The position numbers and the translations under genes are program-made. Positions 18,924 to 28,714 of a stretch of 57,394 nt of DNA are shown in pieces. Origin of the DNA: Nitrosomonas sp. Nm132 (lineage in GTDB: Bacteria; Pseudomonadota; Gammaproteobacteria; Burkholderiales; Nitrosomonadaceae); NCBI RefSeq assembly GCF_900100485.1, contig NZ_FNDH01000018.1, positions 1-57,394 of the forward strand, read 5' to 3'. The notes under the pieces are model-generated. The model did not search any database and was not told the DNA's origin. It saw nothing but the letters and a program-made list of their open reading frames with translations. Numbering within the stretch: position 1 is the first letter of the stretch; every line of letters begins with the position of its first letter.

Positions 18924-19991
18924 CTACATCGACAACGGTTTGTCATAGCCGGTCAATTCCAGGTAGCCGCGTCCTGCGGGCTGGCCGTCGCGCGTGACCG
19001 TCACGGCCCCTTCCCAGTAAACCGCGCCGGCCGACAGGCGTGAATCGAGTTCCTGATCATCCATCATCGGTTCAAGCTGCCACTCGATATTCCCGGTTTT
19101 GATGCGCATGGCGACCGGATAATCTGCATCCGTCAGGGGTGAGCGCCAGGTACGCATGGGATGGAAACTGATTTCATCCGGCGAAAAGAAGGTCATCTGG
19201 CCAGCAGTATCGCGCAATGCCGCATACGCCCAGACTTTTTGACCGTCCTTGCCGCGTATCTGAAAAGCCATCAGCGCGGAGCCATCGTCGAGATTGATGC
19301 CGGTCCAGTCCCATCCTTCCGCGTTCGGATCGAGATATTCCGATGACCATTCGTGATCGAGCCAGGCGCTGCCTTTAACGGCTATAGGCCGATTTTGGTG
19401 CGTCACCGTGCCGCTGACTTGCAAATGCGGCTCACTGTAATAATAACTGGCCTGCTCTGATCTTGGCCCCTTGCGGGAAAAGCCATTCAAATCTTGCAGC
19501 ATCAGCGGCTGCATCGGCGCTAGCGACAGTTCAAGCGCAAAATCGGCCCCTTCCGCGTAGGTACGGTAACGGCCGTCCGCTTCACGGATAAAATACCAGT
19601 CATCCAGCTTCACCTCGCTATTGCCTGCTTTAGCATAGGCTAGACCAAACCCCTCGCGCGCGCTTTTCTCCTCATGCAGCAGCTTGCCGGCTGCCGGATC
19701 GGACAGCGCCGCATGACCGATGATCAATCGTTTGGGGGCAAAACGGCTGGGATTATCCTCATCGTATTCGGTGGCCGAGCGGAAGAAAGTCACCTGGAAG
19801 CCCAGCGGCTGCCGGTCGGGCGTTTCCAGCCAGCCCGTCACGTACCACCATTCAATGCGGAAATTTTCATGCGCGCCAAAATCCTCCGGAAAAATCAGCG
19901 CTTTCGGCGTCACGGGCGTATACACCGGCGGCGCGGCCAGTGACATCCCCAGCGTTGTCAGCAATATCAATAGCATGAACAGTTTATGCAT
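18924..19991 (-). CDS. AttH/CrtC-like lipocalin-domain exported protein
   Basis: About 355 residues with a signal peptide (MHKLFMLLILLTTLGMSLAA). The family is annotated as carotenoid 1,2-hydratase-like or AttH, a two-lobed lipocalin fold. Landmarks are FRIEWWYVTGWLET, PLGFQVTFFRS, GSAWLDHEWSSEYLDPNAEG and GWDWTGINLDDGSALMAFQI. In many bacteria it is the last gene after an ABC permease and ATPase, exactly as here, so it probably works with that exporter in lipid or envelope handling rather than in carotenoid synthesis. The start has AAGGAG six bases upstream. Confidence 0.85.
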   Translation of the reverse strand: MHKLFMLLILLTTLGMSLAAPPVYTPVTPKALIFPEDFGAHENFRIEWWYVTGWLETPDRQPLGFQVTFFRSATEYDEDNPSRFAPKRLIIGHAALSDPAAGKLLHEEKSAREGFGLAYAKAGNSEVKLDDWYFIREADGRYRTYAEGADFALELSLAPMQPLMLQDLNGFSRKGPRSEQASYYYSEPHLQVSGTVTHQNRPIAVKGSAWLDHEWSSEYLDPNAEGWDWTGINLDDGSALMAFQIRGKDGQKVWAYAALRDTAGQMTFFSPDEISFHPMRTWRSPLTDADYPVAMRIKTGNIEWQLEPMMDDQELDSRLSAGAVYWEGAVTVTRDGQPAGRGYLELTGYDKPLSM

Positions 19992-20001
19992 CACGAGCTC
20001 C

Positions 20002-22551
20002 TTACCAGTCCTCTTTGACCGCGCGGATCACGCTGCCTGACACCGCCTGCCGCCCGGCGAGCAGCGCGGTCAACGCTGCCGCCAGCAGCATGGCGAGCGC
20101 CATGATCATCAGCCATGGCCACGGCAGATGAAGCTGCATGGTCCAGTGAAACGACTGGGGATTGACGATATAAATGAGAATCAGGCTGATGCTTCCACCC
20201 AACAGGAATCCGATAAGGATGCCGAATCCGGCCAGCAATCCCCCCTCCAATGCCAGCATGCGATAGATCTGACCGCGTGTCACGCCGATATGGCGCAGCA
20301 TGCCGAATTCCTTGATGCGCCTCAGCGCTTGCGCCGAGAAACTGGCCGCCACGCCGAGCAATCCCACGCCCACCGCGATCAGTTCCAATAAATAAGTCAC
20401 GGCAAAACTACGGTCAAAAATCTTCAGGCTGATTGCCCGGATTTCATTCGGCTGCCAAAACGTCAGCGACTCGCCGAAGGGCAGCGCTTTCAGTGCGGCC
20501 ATCACCTGCTCAGGCGTGACGCCGGTCTGCAACCACAGCGCCGTTTCATTGACATGCAGCTCACCCGATATCTTTTGATAATCGCTCAGTTGCATCTGGA
20601 TGGCGCCAAACTGACGCCCATAGTCACGCCACACACCAGCCACGACATAATCCTGCCGCCCGTCGCTCAGCGGCAAGACTACCCGTTTGCCCACCTGATA
20701 ATCATAGAGATCGACCATCGCTTCCGATACCCAGATGGGAATCGCGTCCCGTGGAATTTCTGCAGGGACTAGCGCATCGTCTGTCATCGGCACGGTATTG
20801 CCTGGATCCGCCTGATCGATTGGCCGGGCAATCAGCGTGACAGTCGGCCGGGCCGGATCCAGGGTAATCTGCAGTGAACGGATCAAATCGATGCGTTCGA
20901 TTCCGGCTGTGGCCGCGATCGCTTGCTGCTCCTGCGGCGTGAAACCAATCGCATCCTGGCGCACCTCGGTGCGCACATAGACATCGGCAGGCAGAATATG
21001 CGTCAGCCAATCTTCTATCGACAGACGGAAACTCGCCACCATGATCGCCATCGCCACCATCAGGCTGAAACTGGCCAAGACGCCCCCCAGGGCAATCGCA
21101 GCCTGTTGCGGTGCATTAGCCAGTCTGGCCAGTGCCAAAGTCGCCAGCGCACCCGCTGTCAGGCGGTTACACACGCGAAACAGGCCAGAAAAAAACCATG
21201 CAGCCATTGACGGCATCCAGGCGATTCCGCCGATCAGTAATAAAGCCACCGCGAAATAGCCAAAAAGGGGCAGTTCAGCCACCGGCGGCAGTTGCGTCAG
21301 GACAACCGCCAGCGTTACACAGACCAACGCAGGCCAAGGTGTACGCAATCCCGCCAGCGCAGTATCCTCGCTCCCCGATTTGAGCGCTGGCGCAGGATGA
21401 GCTCGCGCTGCTTCCCAGGCAGGCATCAGGCTGCCCAATAAGGTCACGCTCACACCTAGCACAAAAAAGAGTACAGCCGCCAACGGACTCAATTGAATGC
21501 TCGGCTTGATCTCTGGGAAAAACCCTCCACCAAGCTCCCCGCCAAAAACATGCAAGGCTGTCGCCGCCAGCGCGTAACCCAGCCCAAGACCCAGCAGTGA
21601 GCCCACTATGCCAAGCAGGCTGCTCTCGCGCAGGATCTGCCGCAGGATTTGATTACGCGTCAACCCCAGCACGCGCAGCAGCGCAAACTGCGGACGCCGC
21701 CGCAGGGTGGACAGCACTTGCGTCGAAAACACCAGAAACGTGCCGGTAAACAACGCAACCAATCCCAGCACGTTCAGATTGATGCGATACGCGCGTGACA
21801 TGTTATGGACGCGCATTTCCTGATCGGCTGTTTCAGTGACCACGTATTGCGCGGGCAATTCCTTTTCCAGGGCTGCTTTGAAAGTACCGTGATGGATGCC
21901 TTGCTTTAGCTTAAGATCGATGCGCGACAGCACGCCGACATGATCAAAATGCCACTGCGCCGCGCCAATATCCATCACCGCAATGCGCTGCCCGGCATGC
22001 GCTCTGGTCAGTCCGCCCGCTACCCGCAATGTCACGGTTTGGGTGCCCAGACGCAGCGGCAGCTGGTCTCCCTGCTTGACTTCCAGCCATTCCATCGCTG
22101 CAGGCGACAGAAAAATCGCATCGGCTGACAACATGTCGAAGGCGCGATCGTCAGCAGGCACCCCGACTAAATCCGGCGTCATGGCCACGGCGCGATACAC
22201 ATCAATCCCCAGGATTTTCAGAGTATTGTGCCTGTCATCCTCCGGCCTGCCAGGGACGGCGGCCTGGATTTCCAGCACTGGACTCGCGACCGCCACGCCT
22301 TCACGTTGCGCCAATACCGGATAGAGCATTTCGTCAAAGGTCGGCTGCGTGGCGCGCACCTGCAAATCGGATTGACCAGACAAGCTTTTGACGGCTGCAG
22401 AGAACTCATTGACTGCCGCGGTATTGATCAAATGGATCGAAAACCCCATGGCAATCCCCAATGCGATCGCGATGACCGCAACCACGATTTGTAGCCGATG
22501 CGCCTGCCACTCGCCCAGCAGCAACCAGCGGGACAACAGATTACGCTTCAT
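20002..22551 (-). CDS. ABC transporter permease, FtsX/MacB type (two-domain)
   Basis: 849 residues, fusing two FtsX-like permease units. An N-terminal helix and periplasmic domain (about residues 20-240) are followed by three helices (about 255-390), more helices near 410-510, a second periplasmic domain (about 515-700) and three C-terminal helices (about 715-840). LRRRPQFALLRVLGLTRNQI and RRIKEFGMLRHIGVTRGQIY are the repeated coupling motifs. It is the LolC/E-like mechanotransmission architecture, moving lipid or lipoprotein-like cargo without crossing the membrane itself. It overlaps the ATPase gene by 11 bp and precedes the AttH-like gene by 10 bp, giving a three-gene operon. Confidence 0.92.
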   Translation of the reverse strand: MKRNLLSRWLLLGEWQAHRLQIVVAVIAIALGIAMGFSIHLINTAAVNEFSAAVKSLSGQSDLQVRATQPTFDEMLYPVLAQREGVAVASPVLEIQAAVPGRPEDDRHNTLKILGIDVYRAVAMTPDLVGVPADDRAFDMLSADAIFLSPAAMEWLEVKQGDQLPLRLGTQTVTLRVAGGLTRAHAGQRIAVMDIGAAQWHFDHVGVLSRIDLKLKQGIHHGTFKAALEKELPAQYVVTETADQEMRVHNMSRAYRINLNVLGLVALFTGTFLVFSTQVLSTLRRRPQFALLRVLGLTRNQILRQILRESSLLGIVGSLLGLGLGYALAATALHVFGGELGGGFFPEIKPSIQLSPLAAVLFFVLGVSVTLLGSLMPAWEAARAHPAPALKSGSEDTALAGLRTPWPALVCVTLAVVLTQLPPVAELPLFGYFAVALLLIGGIAWMPSMAAWFFSGLFRVCNRLTAGALATLALARLANAPQQAAIALGGVLASFSLMVAMAIMVASFRLSIEDWLTHILPADVYVRTEVRQDAIGFTPQEQQAIAATAGIERIDLIRSLQITLDPARPTVTLIARPIDQADPGNTVPMTDDALVPAEIPRDAIPIWVSEAMVDLYDYQVGKRVVLPLSDGRQDYVVAGVWRDYGRQFGAIQMQLSDYQKISGELHVNETALWLQTGVTPEQVMAALKALPFGESLTFWQPNEIRAISLKIFDRSFAVTYLLELIAVGVGLLGVAASFSAQALRRIKEFGMLRHIGVTRGQIYRMLALEGGLLAGFGILIGFLLGGSISLILIYIVNPQSFHWTMQLHLPWPWLMIMALAMLLAAALTALLAGRQAVSGSVIRAVKEDW

Positions 22552-23227
22552 GCAAACGAGCTGTATCTAAGGATTGCAAGCCACTCTTGGTCAGCAGCAG
22601 AATACGGTCAGCGGTTGCCGCGGCTGCCTGCGAATGGGTGACGATGATGCCCGCCGCACCGTTGGCCTTGATTTCGCTACGCATCAACTGGAGAATCTCC
22701 TGTGCCGTGTCCGGGTCAAGGTTACCTGTTGGCTCATCGGCCAGAATCAGGCGGGGGTGATGCACCAATGCGCGCGCAATCGCCACACGCTGCAACTCTC
22801 CGCCCGATAATTGCCGCGGAAAATCCTGCTCCCGCCCCGTTAGCCCGACCGCGGACAGCATTTGTTTCGCGCGATCGAGCGGCAAATCATTGAGCAGCAG
22901 CGGCAAGGCGACATTCTGCAGCAAGGTCAAATGAGGCAGGACATGAAACGCCTGAAAGACAAAACCGAAATGATGCCGCCGCAGGTGGGTTACGGCATCG
23001 TCATCACCTGCTGACAGCGCGATGCCATCAATGCAGATCTCGCCGCTATCGGGCGCATCGAGTCCGGCGATCAGGTTCAAGAGCGTCGATTTCCCCACGC
23101 CAGAGTCTCCCATAATCGCCACATACTCACCTGCAGCGAGGGTATACGACAAATTAGACAGCACTTGCCGTCCATTTACATAAGCCTTGCTGACGCCGCG
23201 TAATTCCAGGGTCGCTGTATTTTTCAT
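22541..23227 (-). CDS. ABC transporter ATP-binding protein (LolD/MacB-type)
   Basis: A 228-residue ATPase that powers the neighbouring permease. Walker A GDSGVGKSTLLN (about residues 40-51), Q-loop FVFQAFHVLPHLT, signature LSGGELQRVAIARAL (about 139-153), Walker B LILADEPTGNLD, and the H-loop in IIVTHSQ. The FQ-F-L-P and NLD features fit the MacB/LolD/FtsE subfamily. First gene of the operon. Upstream lies a 170-bp palindromic element within the leader region. Confidence 0.95.
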   Translation of the reverse strand: MKNTATLELRGVSKAYVNGRQVLSNLSYTLAAGEYVAIMGDSGVGKSTLLNLIAGLDAPDSGEICIDGIALSAGDDDAVTHLRRHHFGFVFQAFHVLPHLTLLQNVALPLLLNDLPLDRAKQMLSAVGLTGREQDFPRQLSGGELQRVAIARALVHHPRLILADEPTGNLDPDTAQEILQLMRSEIKANGAAGIIVTHSQAAAATADRILLLTKSGLQSLDTARLHEA

Positions 23228-23306
23228 GATAAGCCGATTGTCCCATGAAAAAGAACCAAAAGGCAGCTATACGGATCAAGCAGACAAATATCGTTTATTT
23301 GTCTGG

Positions 23307-23476
23307 CTAGCCCGAATATTTCATAAATTGGCACGTGCCCTCACTTGCCTTTTGATTAATAAGAAAGATTTTGCTCAGTCGGGTGTATGAATCACTACAC
23401 CCCTCTTTCTCAAAACTTCCCTATTAATCTAAATCCTGCGTGATCATCACGCGAATTTATGAAATATTCGGGCTAG
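23307..23476. repeat. Palindromic element, family 1, full-length copy B
   Basis: A 170-bp copy starting CTAGCCCGAATATTTCATAA and ending ...GGCTAG, so both terminal TTAACCC ends have become CTAGCCC. The interior matches copy A in inverse orientation (CACGTGCC block at the left, GCGTGATCATCACGC at the right). It lies between the ABC ATPase start and the DUF2278 gene end. Confidence 0.9.
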
Positions 23477-23544
23477 ACCTAAACTCATTCAGGATGTTTG
23501 GCAGGTGTCATGAAATCTGGCTGTCCTAAGCCAAGCATTTCCCT

Positions 23545-24582
23545 TCAAAACACGATGGTCCAGCCGCTACGGGATTGCTCTTTGGTATAGGATACGCCGT
23601 GATACTTAAGTCCATCGGGATTAAGCAAGCTAATAATGCCCCCGTTGTTCCCCAATTGCGCGCCCTGACCGTCCAGTTTCACTACGCCAGCCGCACCTGG
23701 ATTAAGCACCAGGTTACTGATAAAAGAGCGTTTTTTATTTTTATCTGCGATCAGCCAACCGGACAAATCAACCCTGCTTGGCGAGCGATTTATCAAGGTC
23801 ACCGTTTCATTCCCTGGATCGCTTCCTTCCGGATCGACCAGCGCCGCGATAATTTGGATATCGGATTCTATTTGAGGAGGTATCAGGCCTTCGCATTCAG
23901 GGAGTCGATGGCCTGTTTGATCGTCGGTATGCCAGCACTGTGATTGGAAGGCCAGAAAGACCGCGACCCATTGTTCTGGCCAAACCTCGATGCCAGCCCC
24001 AACCTGTTCGATACTGGGAAAATGAAAAAGCAGTCCGCCATCCTGCCACACGCCGTCTTCCTCAACAAATTGCCCCACATTACCTTGATTCATGTGGATA
24101 TCGTGAATCCCGTTTCCAGGCAAAAAACCAAAATATTTGTCTTTTATCCTTGCTTCAGGTCCCCAGCGTTCACCAAAAGTGTAAATGCTCGCCCGTTCGT
24201 CACCAATGGCGCGTTGTACATAAGCATCTATCTTTTCATTGAGATCATTATCCGGCCCTGGAATGTTATGCGGTAACGGACGCATTTGCCTGGGGTCGAA
24301 CAGATTGCCGCGTATGAAATCCAGCGCCATTTTGTCTGGCGCATTCTCCAACCGGGTAAATCCCTTCTCCAGATTGACCAGTTTTTTTAGAATGGGGTGC
24401 TGAAAATCATCGATGATTAAATATAAAAGCTCAGAGGGCGCCAGCTTGGACTTTACATTAATGGCGATACGATAGTCCGTGGTGTCGTCGATCAGATGCA
24501 CCTCATAATGCGGGCTTGAACCTTGTCCAACGATTTTATTAATCGCCTTGCCTTTAAGAACGCCATATTGTTTTAAAGCCAT
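23545..24582 (-). CDS. DUF2278 protein with C-terminal lamin-tail-like domain
   Basis: 345 residues. The N-terminal ~220 residues match the DUF2278 (YukJ-like) family: MALKQYGVLKGKAINKIVGQ at the start, HYEVHLIDDTTDYRIAINVKS, and NGIHDIHMNQGN. The C-terminal ~115 residues look like a lamin-tail (LTD) beta domain: IQIIAALVDPEG, VTLINRS, VDLSGWLIAD and GAAGVVKLDG. Neither domain has a firmly established function; LTD domains often occur with surface or nuclease domains. The start at 24582 is chosen because AGGAGG precedes it; the longer frame to 24669 lacks such a site. It lies about 90 bp downstream of a GH13 gene on the same strand. Confidence 0.85.
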   Translation of the reverse strand: MALKQYGVLKGKAINKIVGQGSSPHYEVHLIDDTTDYRIAINVKSKLAPSELLYLIIDDFQHPILKKLVNLEKGFTRLENAPDKMALDFIRGNLFDPRQMRPLPHNIPGPDNDLNEKIDAYVQRAIGDERASIYTFGERWGPEARIKDKYFGFLPGNGIHDIHMNQGNVGQFVEEDGVWQDGGLLFHFPSIEQVGAGIEVWPEQWVAVFLAFQSQCWHTDDQTGHRLPECEGLIPPQIESDIQIIAALVDPEGSDPGNETVTLINRSPSRVDLSGWLIADKNKKRSFISNLVLNPGAAGVVKLDGQGAQLGNNGGIISLLNPDGLKYHGVSYTKEQSRSGWTIVF

Positions 24583-24675
24583 AATTCCTCCTAAAATGCG
24601 TTGTGGTAGGGGTAACGTTTGAAAACTGCTGTTCAAATCTATATGATTTTTCTCTATTCGCTCGGTCAACTTAGG

Positions 24676-26607
24676 TTATTCATAGATGACAAAGCCGCCG
24701 GGGGGAACCGTTAAATGAACCGCTTTGCCATTTCGTACTTCAATCTTAATTGCTGACCCTATCTGAACCCGGTCGGTTGAATAAATACATTCCAGAAATT
24801 GCGATTTATCACCGTGTAGAGCATTATCAATTGTCACCCAGGCGGTTCTGGGCTTATCGATGTCTGTATTAACAGCAAGTACTATCTCGTGATTATCGAA
24901 AATGCGGGACCACGGCACAACAGAAAGAATACGGTCGCCTATCATGTGCGGCAAACCGAAAGTACCGGCCTCGCCACTCTCAGAAATTTGCCGAAGATAC
25001 TGCCGGCCTCTACGCAGTGCGAGGCGTTCTTTTCTAATTTGATTAATGTCGGCAATCAGCCGATAGATTTCATGCGCCTCATTAAAGAAATGCCGATCAG
25101 TGCTTTGCAGGGAGCCGAATTTTCCGCCAAACATGCACTCACGCAAATAACGGTCATTATCGCCCGCACCGTTGAAAGCTTGTTCTGTACCGTAATAAAG
25201 ACAGGGAATGCCCATCGTGGTCAGATTAAGCGCAACAACCGCTGACAAATGAGCATAGCCGTGATTTATCGTATCGCCACAAAAGCGCGCTTTATTTTCA
25301 CCTTTACGAACCTGATCGTGGTCATCGAATAACGTGACAATATGCTTGCCATACCAGGTATGCGAGCCTTTACCCACCAGTACTGAGTTTCTGAACAGAC
25401 TGAAATAGGATTGCGGATCGCGATAGCCTTTAGCCAGATATTCCAGTTTATCCGGTATCTCATCAATTCCCAGAGCAGCATTGAGTCCTGTGGTTTCCAT
25501 CAAATTAAAGGCAAATTCACGTCCGCCGGTGATTTCACCGATCAGATAGAAGTTTTCCTTACCCAGGCTTTGAGCATATTCCTGAACGACTGCGGTGAAA
25601 TAGCGGGTTGCTCCAGGTTCCATGTGCTTGACGGTATCAATGCGATAGCCATCAATATCAGCGAATGCGATCCAGAATTTATAGATGTCGCAAAAAGTGG
25701 TCAGTGCTTTGGAGGGGTAAAAGTTATCAATAATCCGTTTACCCTCGGCATTATAGTCATGCCTTCCGTGATCGATGTCTTTCAGCGTAATAAAATCACC
25801 TTCCCGAAATTCCGGATCATAATCCCAGTTTGAAATGCGTCCCTTGCAAGTGAAATTATCCGTATCCTGCAACTCTTCCGGCCAGATCGCTTGATCCGGC
25901 CATGCTTCCGGATGAACTGCCAGATCGATCCGTGCGAATGGAACCTCAGCTTTTCCATCAGCGTTACGATAACCTTTAACCCGGTAGGAACGATTGTCCC
26001 AGCGCGGATCCATGTAATGACCACCGTGCCCATCGTCGGTAACATAGCGGTCAGCATCATAAGCGAACACATCGCCGGAATGATTGAAGATAATATCCAG
26101 AATAACGTAAATACCCTGAGCATGCGCAGTATCCACGAGATCCTGCAAATCTTGTCGGCAGCCGAAACGAGGATCGATGTCCAGAAAATTCTGTATGGCA
26201 TAGCCATGGTAAGAATACTCGTCTTTCGGCATCTGCTTAAATACTGGGCTAATCCAGATTGCGCTGACCCCGAGCCGTTTCAAATAACCTATCTTGCTTG
26301 CCAGTCCCTTTAATGTTCCGCCCAGCCAACGGTTACCCTGAGCAGCCCATTGCTTGCGATCCGCTTTATAGGCATCGCGGTCAAATTGAAATTGCGGCGT
26401 GGTTCCGGTCAGAACCGGGCTACCGCTATTATCTAGATAACTCTTTTCCTTGCCATCAGAAAACCGGTCCAGCATCAGAAAATAGAGCACCTGATCTTCC
26501 CAGGCTGCGGGTGAAGGTGTGAACTGCCGCTTTTGATAAGACACCCAGTCAATATCTGCAATCGATCGTTCGATTTTATCGTGGGTTTTATTATCTGTAT
26601 TTTTCAT
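24676..26607 (-). CDS. Glycoside hydrolase family 13 (alpha-amylase-like) enzyme
   Basis: About 643 residues acting on alpha-glucans. GH13 catalytic landmarks: IYVILDIIFNHSGDVF (region I), DGYRIDTVKHM with the nucleophile Asp (region II), LIGEITGG with the acid/base Glu (region III) and LFDDHDQ with the transition-state Asp (region IV). The TIM barrel begins near QVLYFLMLDRFSDG. There is no signal peptide from the ATG at 26607 (MKNTDNK), so it is probably cytoplasmic. A longer frame to 26700 exists but adds a non-family extension. Likely linked to glycogen or trehalose metabolism; the exact product specificity is not evident. Confidence 0.9.
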   Translation of the reverse strand: MKNTDNKTHDKIERSIADIDWVSYQKRQFTPSPAAWEDQVLYFLMLDRFSDGKEKSYLDNSGSPVLTGTTPQFQFDRDAYKADRKQWAAQGNRWLGGTLKGLASKIGYLKRLGVSAIWISPVFKQMPKDEYSYHGYAIQNFLDIDPRFGCRQDLQDLVDTAHAQGIYVILDIIFNHSGDVFAYDADRYVTDDGHGGHYMDPRWDNRSYRVKGYRNADGKAEVPFARIDLAVHPEAWPDQAIWPEELQDTDNFTCKGRISNWDYDPEFREGDFITLKDIDHGRHDYNAEGKRIIDNFYPSKALTTFCDIYKFWIAFADIDGYRIDTVKHMEPGATRYFTAVVQEYAQSLGKENFYLIGEITGGREFAFNLMETTGLNAALGIDEIPDKLEYLAKGYRDPQSYFSLFRNSVLVGKGSHTWYGKHIVTLFDDHDQVRKGENKARFCGDTINHGYAHLSAVVALNLTTMGIPCLYYGTEQAFNGAGDNDRYLRECMFGGKFGSLQSTDRHFFNEAHEIYRLIADINQIRKERLALRRGRQYLRQISESGEAGTFGLPHMIGDRILSVVPWSRIFDNHEIVLAVNTDIDKPRTAWVTIDNALHGDKSQFLECIYSTDRVQIGSAIKIEVRNGKAVHLTVPPGGFVIYE

Positions 26608-27037
26608 GGTTTTTCTAACCCCCTGCTTCATTAAGAATTTAATGAATTCACAGTAACGCCGATTATTCGCCCGGTGGAAAATCTCTAAGTTGCTCAACAT
26701 CCGTGATCACGATCTGGGGTTTTCCCCTGTAAATTCGGCGGATACAGGCTGGCTTCCCCCGAAACGTAAACATAGTTTCGACCTTGGCTCCCATAGCGCT
26801 TTTCGATCAGCCGTAAAATGGCTTGCGTGGCTGGCGAATGGCGATCTCCGGCGTTGGTTGCCGAGTTCCAGCTAGCCACGCCTGCTGCTTGAGCATTGCT
26901 TCAGCCTCCATGAACTGGCTGTGATAAAGTCACGAATGCCCGTATTTAACGAAATAAAGACTTCATTCCTCCTGCATCATTCTTAAATTCGAGTTTTCTT
27001 GATCTCCGGCTTTATCGACATAATTGCTCCTACAGCT
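26608..27037. other. Intergenic region, possible remnant coding sequence
   Basis: Between the GH13 and HAF-repeat genes. On the minus strand 26694-26879 an open stretch containing AILRLIEKRYGSQGRNYVYV reads like protein, but it matches no family I recognise and has no ribosome site. It may be a gene fragment. Nothing else is seen. Confidence 0.25.
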
Positions 27038-28432
27038 TTATTTATTGCCAGCGCCTGTACGTTCCAGAAGGAAGTTGAATGATGAGAAAAAGTCTGAGGT
27101 CAAGGTGGAGCCGATGATATTCCCATGATTGTTTATAGCTTGGACAAACCAAAGAGAACCATGCTCGGGAGGCATGTCCGTGACCAAATCGGCCAGGTTC
27201 AATCGCACGCCCGGGCTAGGGATAAGATAGCTGTTGCCACTCTCACTAGCCGGACTCCTCACCTGCGTGATCACGATCAGATTATCGTCATTGAACTTCA
27301 GATCATTGCTGATGGTGGGGAATTCAGGAGTTCCTTCCACAAAGTAAGTATGAAATACCCCTTCTTTATCCCATACGCCGATGCGTTCAATACCGCTGAA
27401 AACGAACGAATAGCCGAGGATATCGCCACGGTTGTTGATAGCCATGGCCCAGGAGTAGGACTCAGTCGGCAGCGGGTGGAGCAGCGTGGCCAATCCGGTG
27501 CGGGGATCGAAGCGGAAGCCCCTATAGCCAAGCCCCTCAATGAACGTGGTCCCGGAAATGATCCCCTGATTGTTCATCCTAAGGGAGAAGACGGACGGAG
27601 TGACTGGCCCGAAATCCAGCGGCGTCACTTTGCCATTCTTGTAAAGTGCCAGCGTTCCATTGAAGTTCTCATCCACAGAAAAAACCAGGGCCATGCCTGA
27701 ATCGTTGATTTCCAACACGAAACTACTAATTTCTCCCGGAAGCCGCGGAATCAATTGTACTTCGTTCCCGCGAAACAGCGCAGCCTGCTCGAAGAAATTC
27801 TCGGGATCAATCAGCACCGACCCGCCGATCGTGCCGCCTTGGTTGGCCGTAATGGCGGAACCCTCCTGCAAGATAGTCAGGTTTCCATCTTCGAAAACAG
27901 CGACATAGTTGATAAATGTTCCATCCGACTCATTGAAGGCGAAAGCGTTACCGTAAACGCGGCCATCGTTGGTGATAGCGGAGGGACTGAAACCACCCAG
28001 GAATCCCGGTGGGAGTGGAACTGTTTCATCGAGCCAGACATAGTGATACGCTGGTATTACGCCCGTGGCTGCTTTTTTAAGCGGTACGACGCTTTGATCC
28101 TCAGCTTCGAGCGGCAGGAATTTTTCAGGATGCTTTTTGGCCAGGGCGGCATAAACTGCCGCCGGAATATTCCGCACCTGCCCTGTCAAACACGGGTCAA
28201 TCACTTTGGTTCCCCGCAAGCGATGGGCATTCACTGCAGCTTCCCCAATTGCCTTCTTATCCACGGAATCGTTTCGCAGGAACCTTGCCGAAACTGGTTC
28301 CCTGACAATACACCCCATTTCTCTGGCGTCTTGCGTTAAACCGTTTGAGCCCGCGAGTGCTACAGGGAGTAATAAGAAGAATGTAACAAGCATTCCAGCA
28401 ACCATGGCAAACTGTCTCTTGAAAGTTCTCAT
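27038..28432 (-). CDS. Exported HAF-repeat-like beta-propeller protein
   Basis: About 464 residues with a signal peptide (MRTFKRQFAMVAGMLVTFFL, cleavage near ALA). The mature protein contains repeated blades with the AINN-G-I-G signature: AITNDGRVYGNAF, RMNNQGIISGTT, AINNRGDILGYSF and AINNHGNIIGST. These are typical of extracellular HAF-repeat proteins, possibly PEP-CTERM-associated, although no sorting tail is present here. Function is unknown. The start at 28432 is supported by GAGGAGA about 6 bp upstream. Confidence 0.75.
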   Translation of the reverse strand: MRTFKRQFAMVAGMLVTFFLLLPVALAGSNGLTQDAREMGCIVREPVSARFLRNDSVDKKAIGEAAVNAHRLRGTKVIDPCLTGQVRNIPAAVYAALAKKHPEKFLPLEAEDQSVVPLKKAATGVIPAYHYVWLDETVPLPPGFLGGFSPSAITNDGRVYGNAFAFNESDGTFINYVAVFEDGNLTILQEGSAITANQGGTIGGSVLIDPENFFEQAALFRGNEVQLIPRLPGEISSFVLEINDSGMALVFSVDENFNGTLALYKNGKVTPLDFGPVTPSVFSLRMNNQGIISGTTFIEGLGYRGFRFDPRTGLATLLHPLPTESYSWAMAINNRGDILGYSFVFSGIERIGVWDKEGVFHTYFVEGTPEFPTISNDLKFNDDNLIVITQVRSPASESGNSYLIPSPGVRLNLADLVTDMPPEHGSLWFVQAINNHGNIIGSTLTSDFFSSFNFLLERTGAGNK

Positions 28433-28714
28433 GATGTTTCTCCTCAAATAGAAGAATTCATTGGAGATTCCCGGCACGACTACTACAACGACTGGCAGCA
28501 GAAAAACGGGATCAACCCATTAGCCAATTCCATTTCTGCCGCCAGTTCACTTTCTGATCGATACCCGAAACAGTGTGGCGCAACAGATCAAACCAATTCA
28601 GCTTTGTCGCATGATGATATTAAGAAACAATAAAGAAGCAGGCAATAATGCAAATGCATACAATTTTTATTTCTCAGTATTGAAGGACTCTGGAATGGAG
28701 CGATCAAAATTGAT

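Noticed and set aside
18924..19991. Carotenoid biosynthesis gene
   Set aside because: The CrtC-like fold here travels with an ABC exporter and no carotenoid genes are present, so an AttH-type role is more likely.
26694..26879. Possible small gene after the GH13 gene
   Set aside because: Reads partly like protein but lacks a ribosome site and a known family; noted only as a possible fragment.
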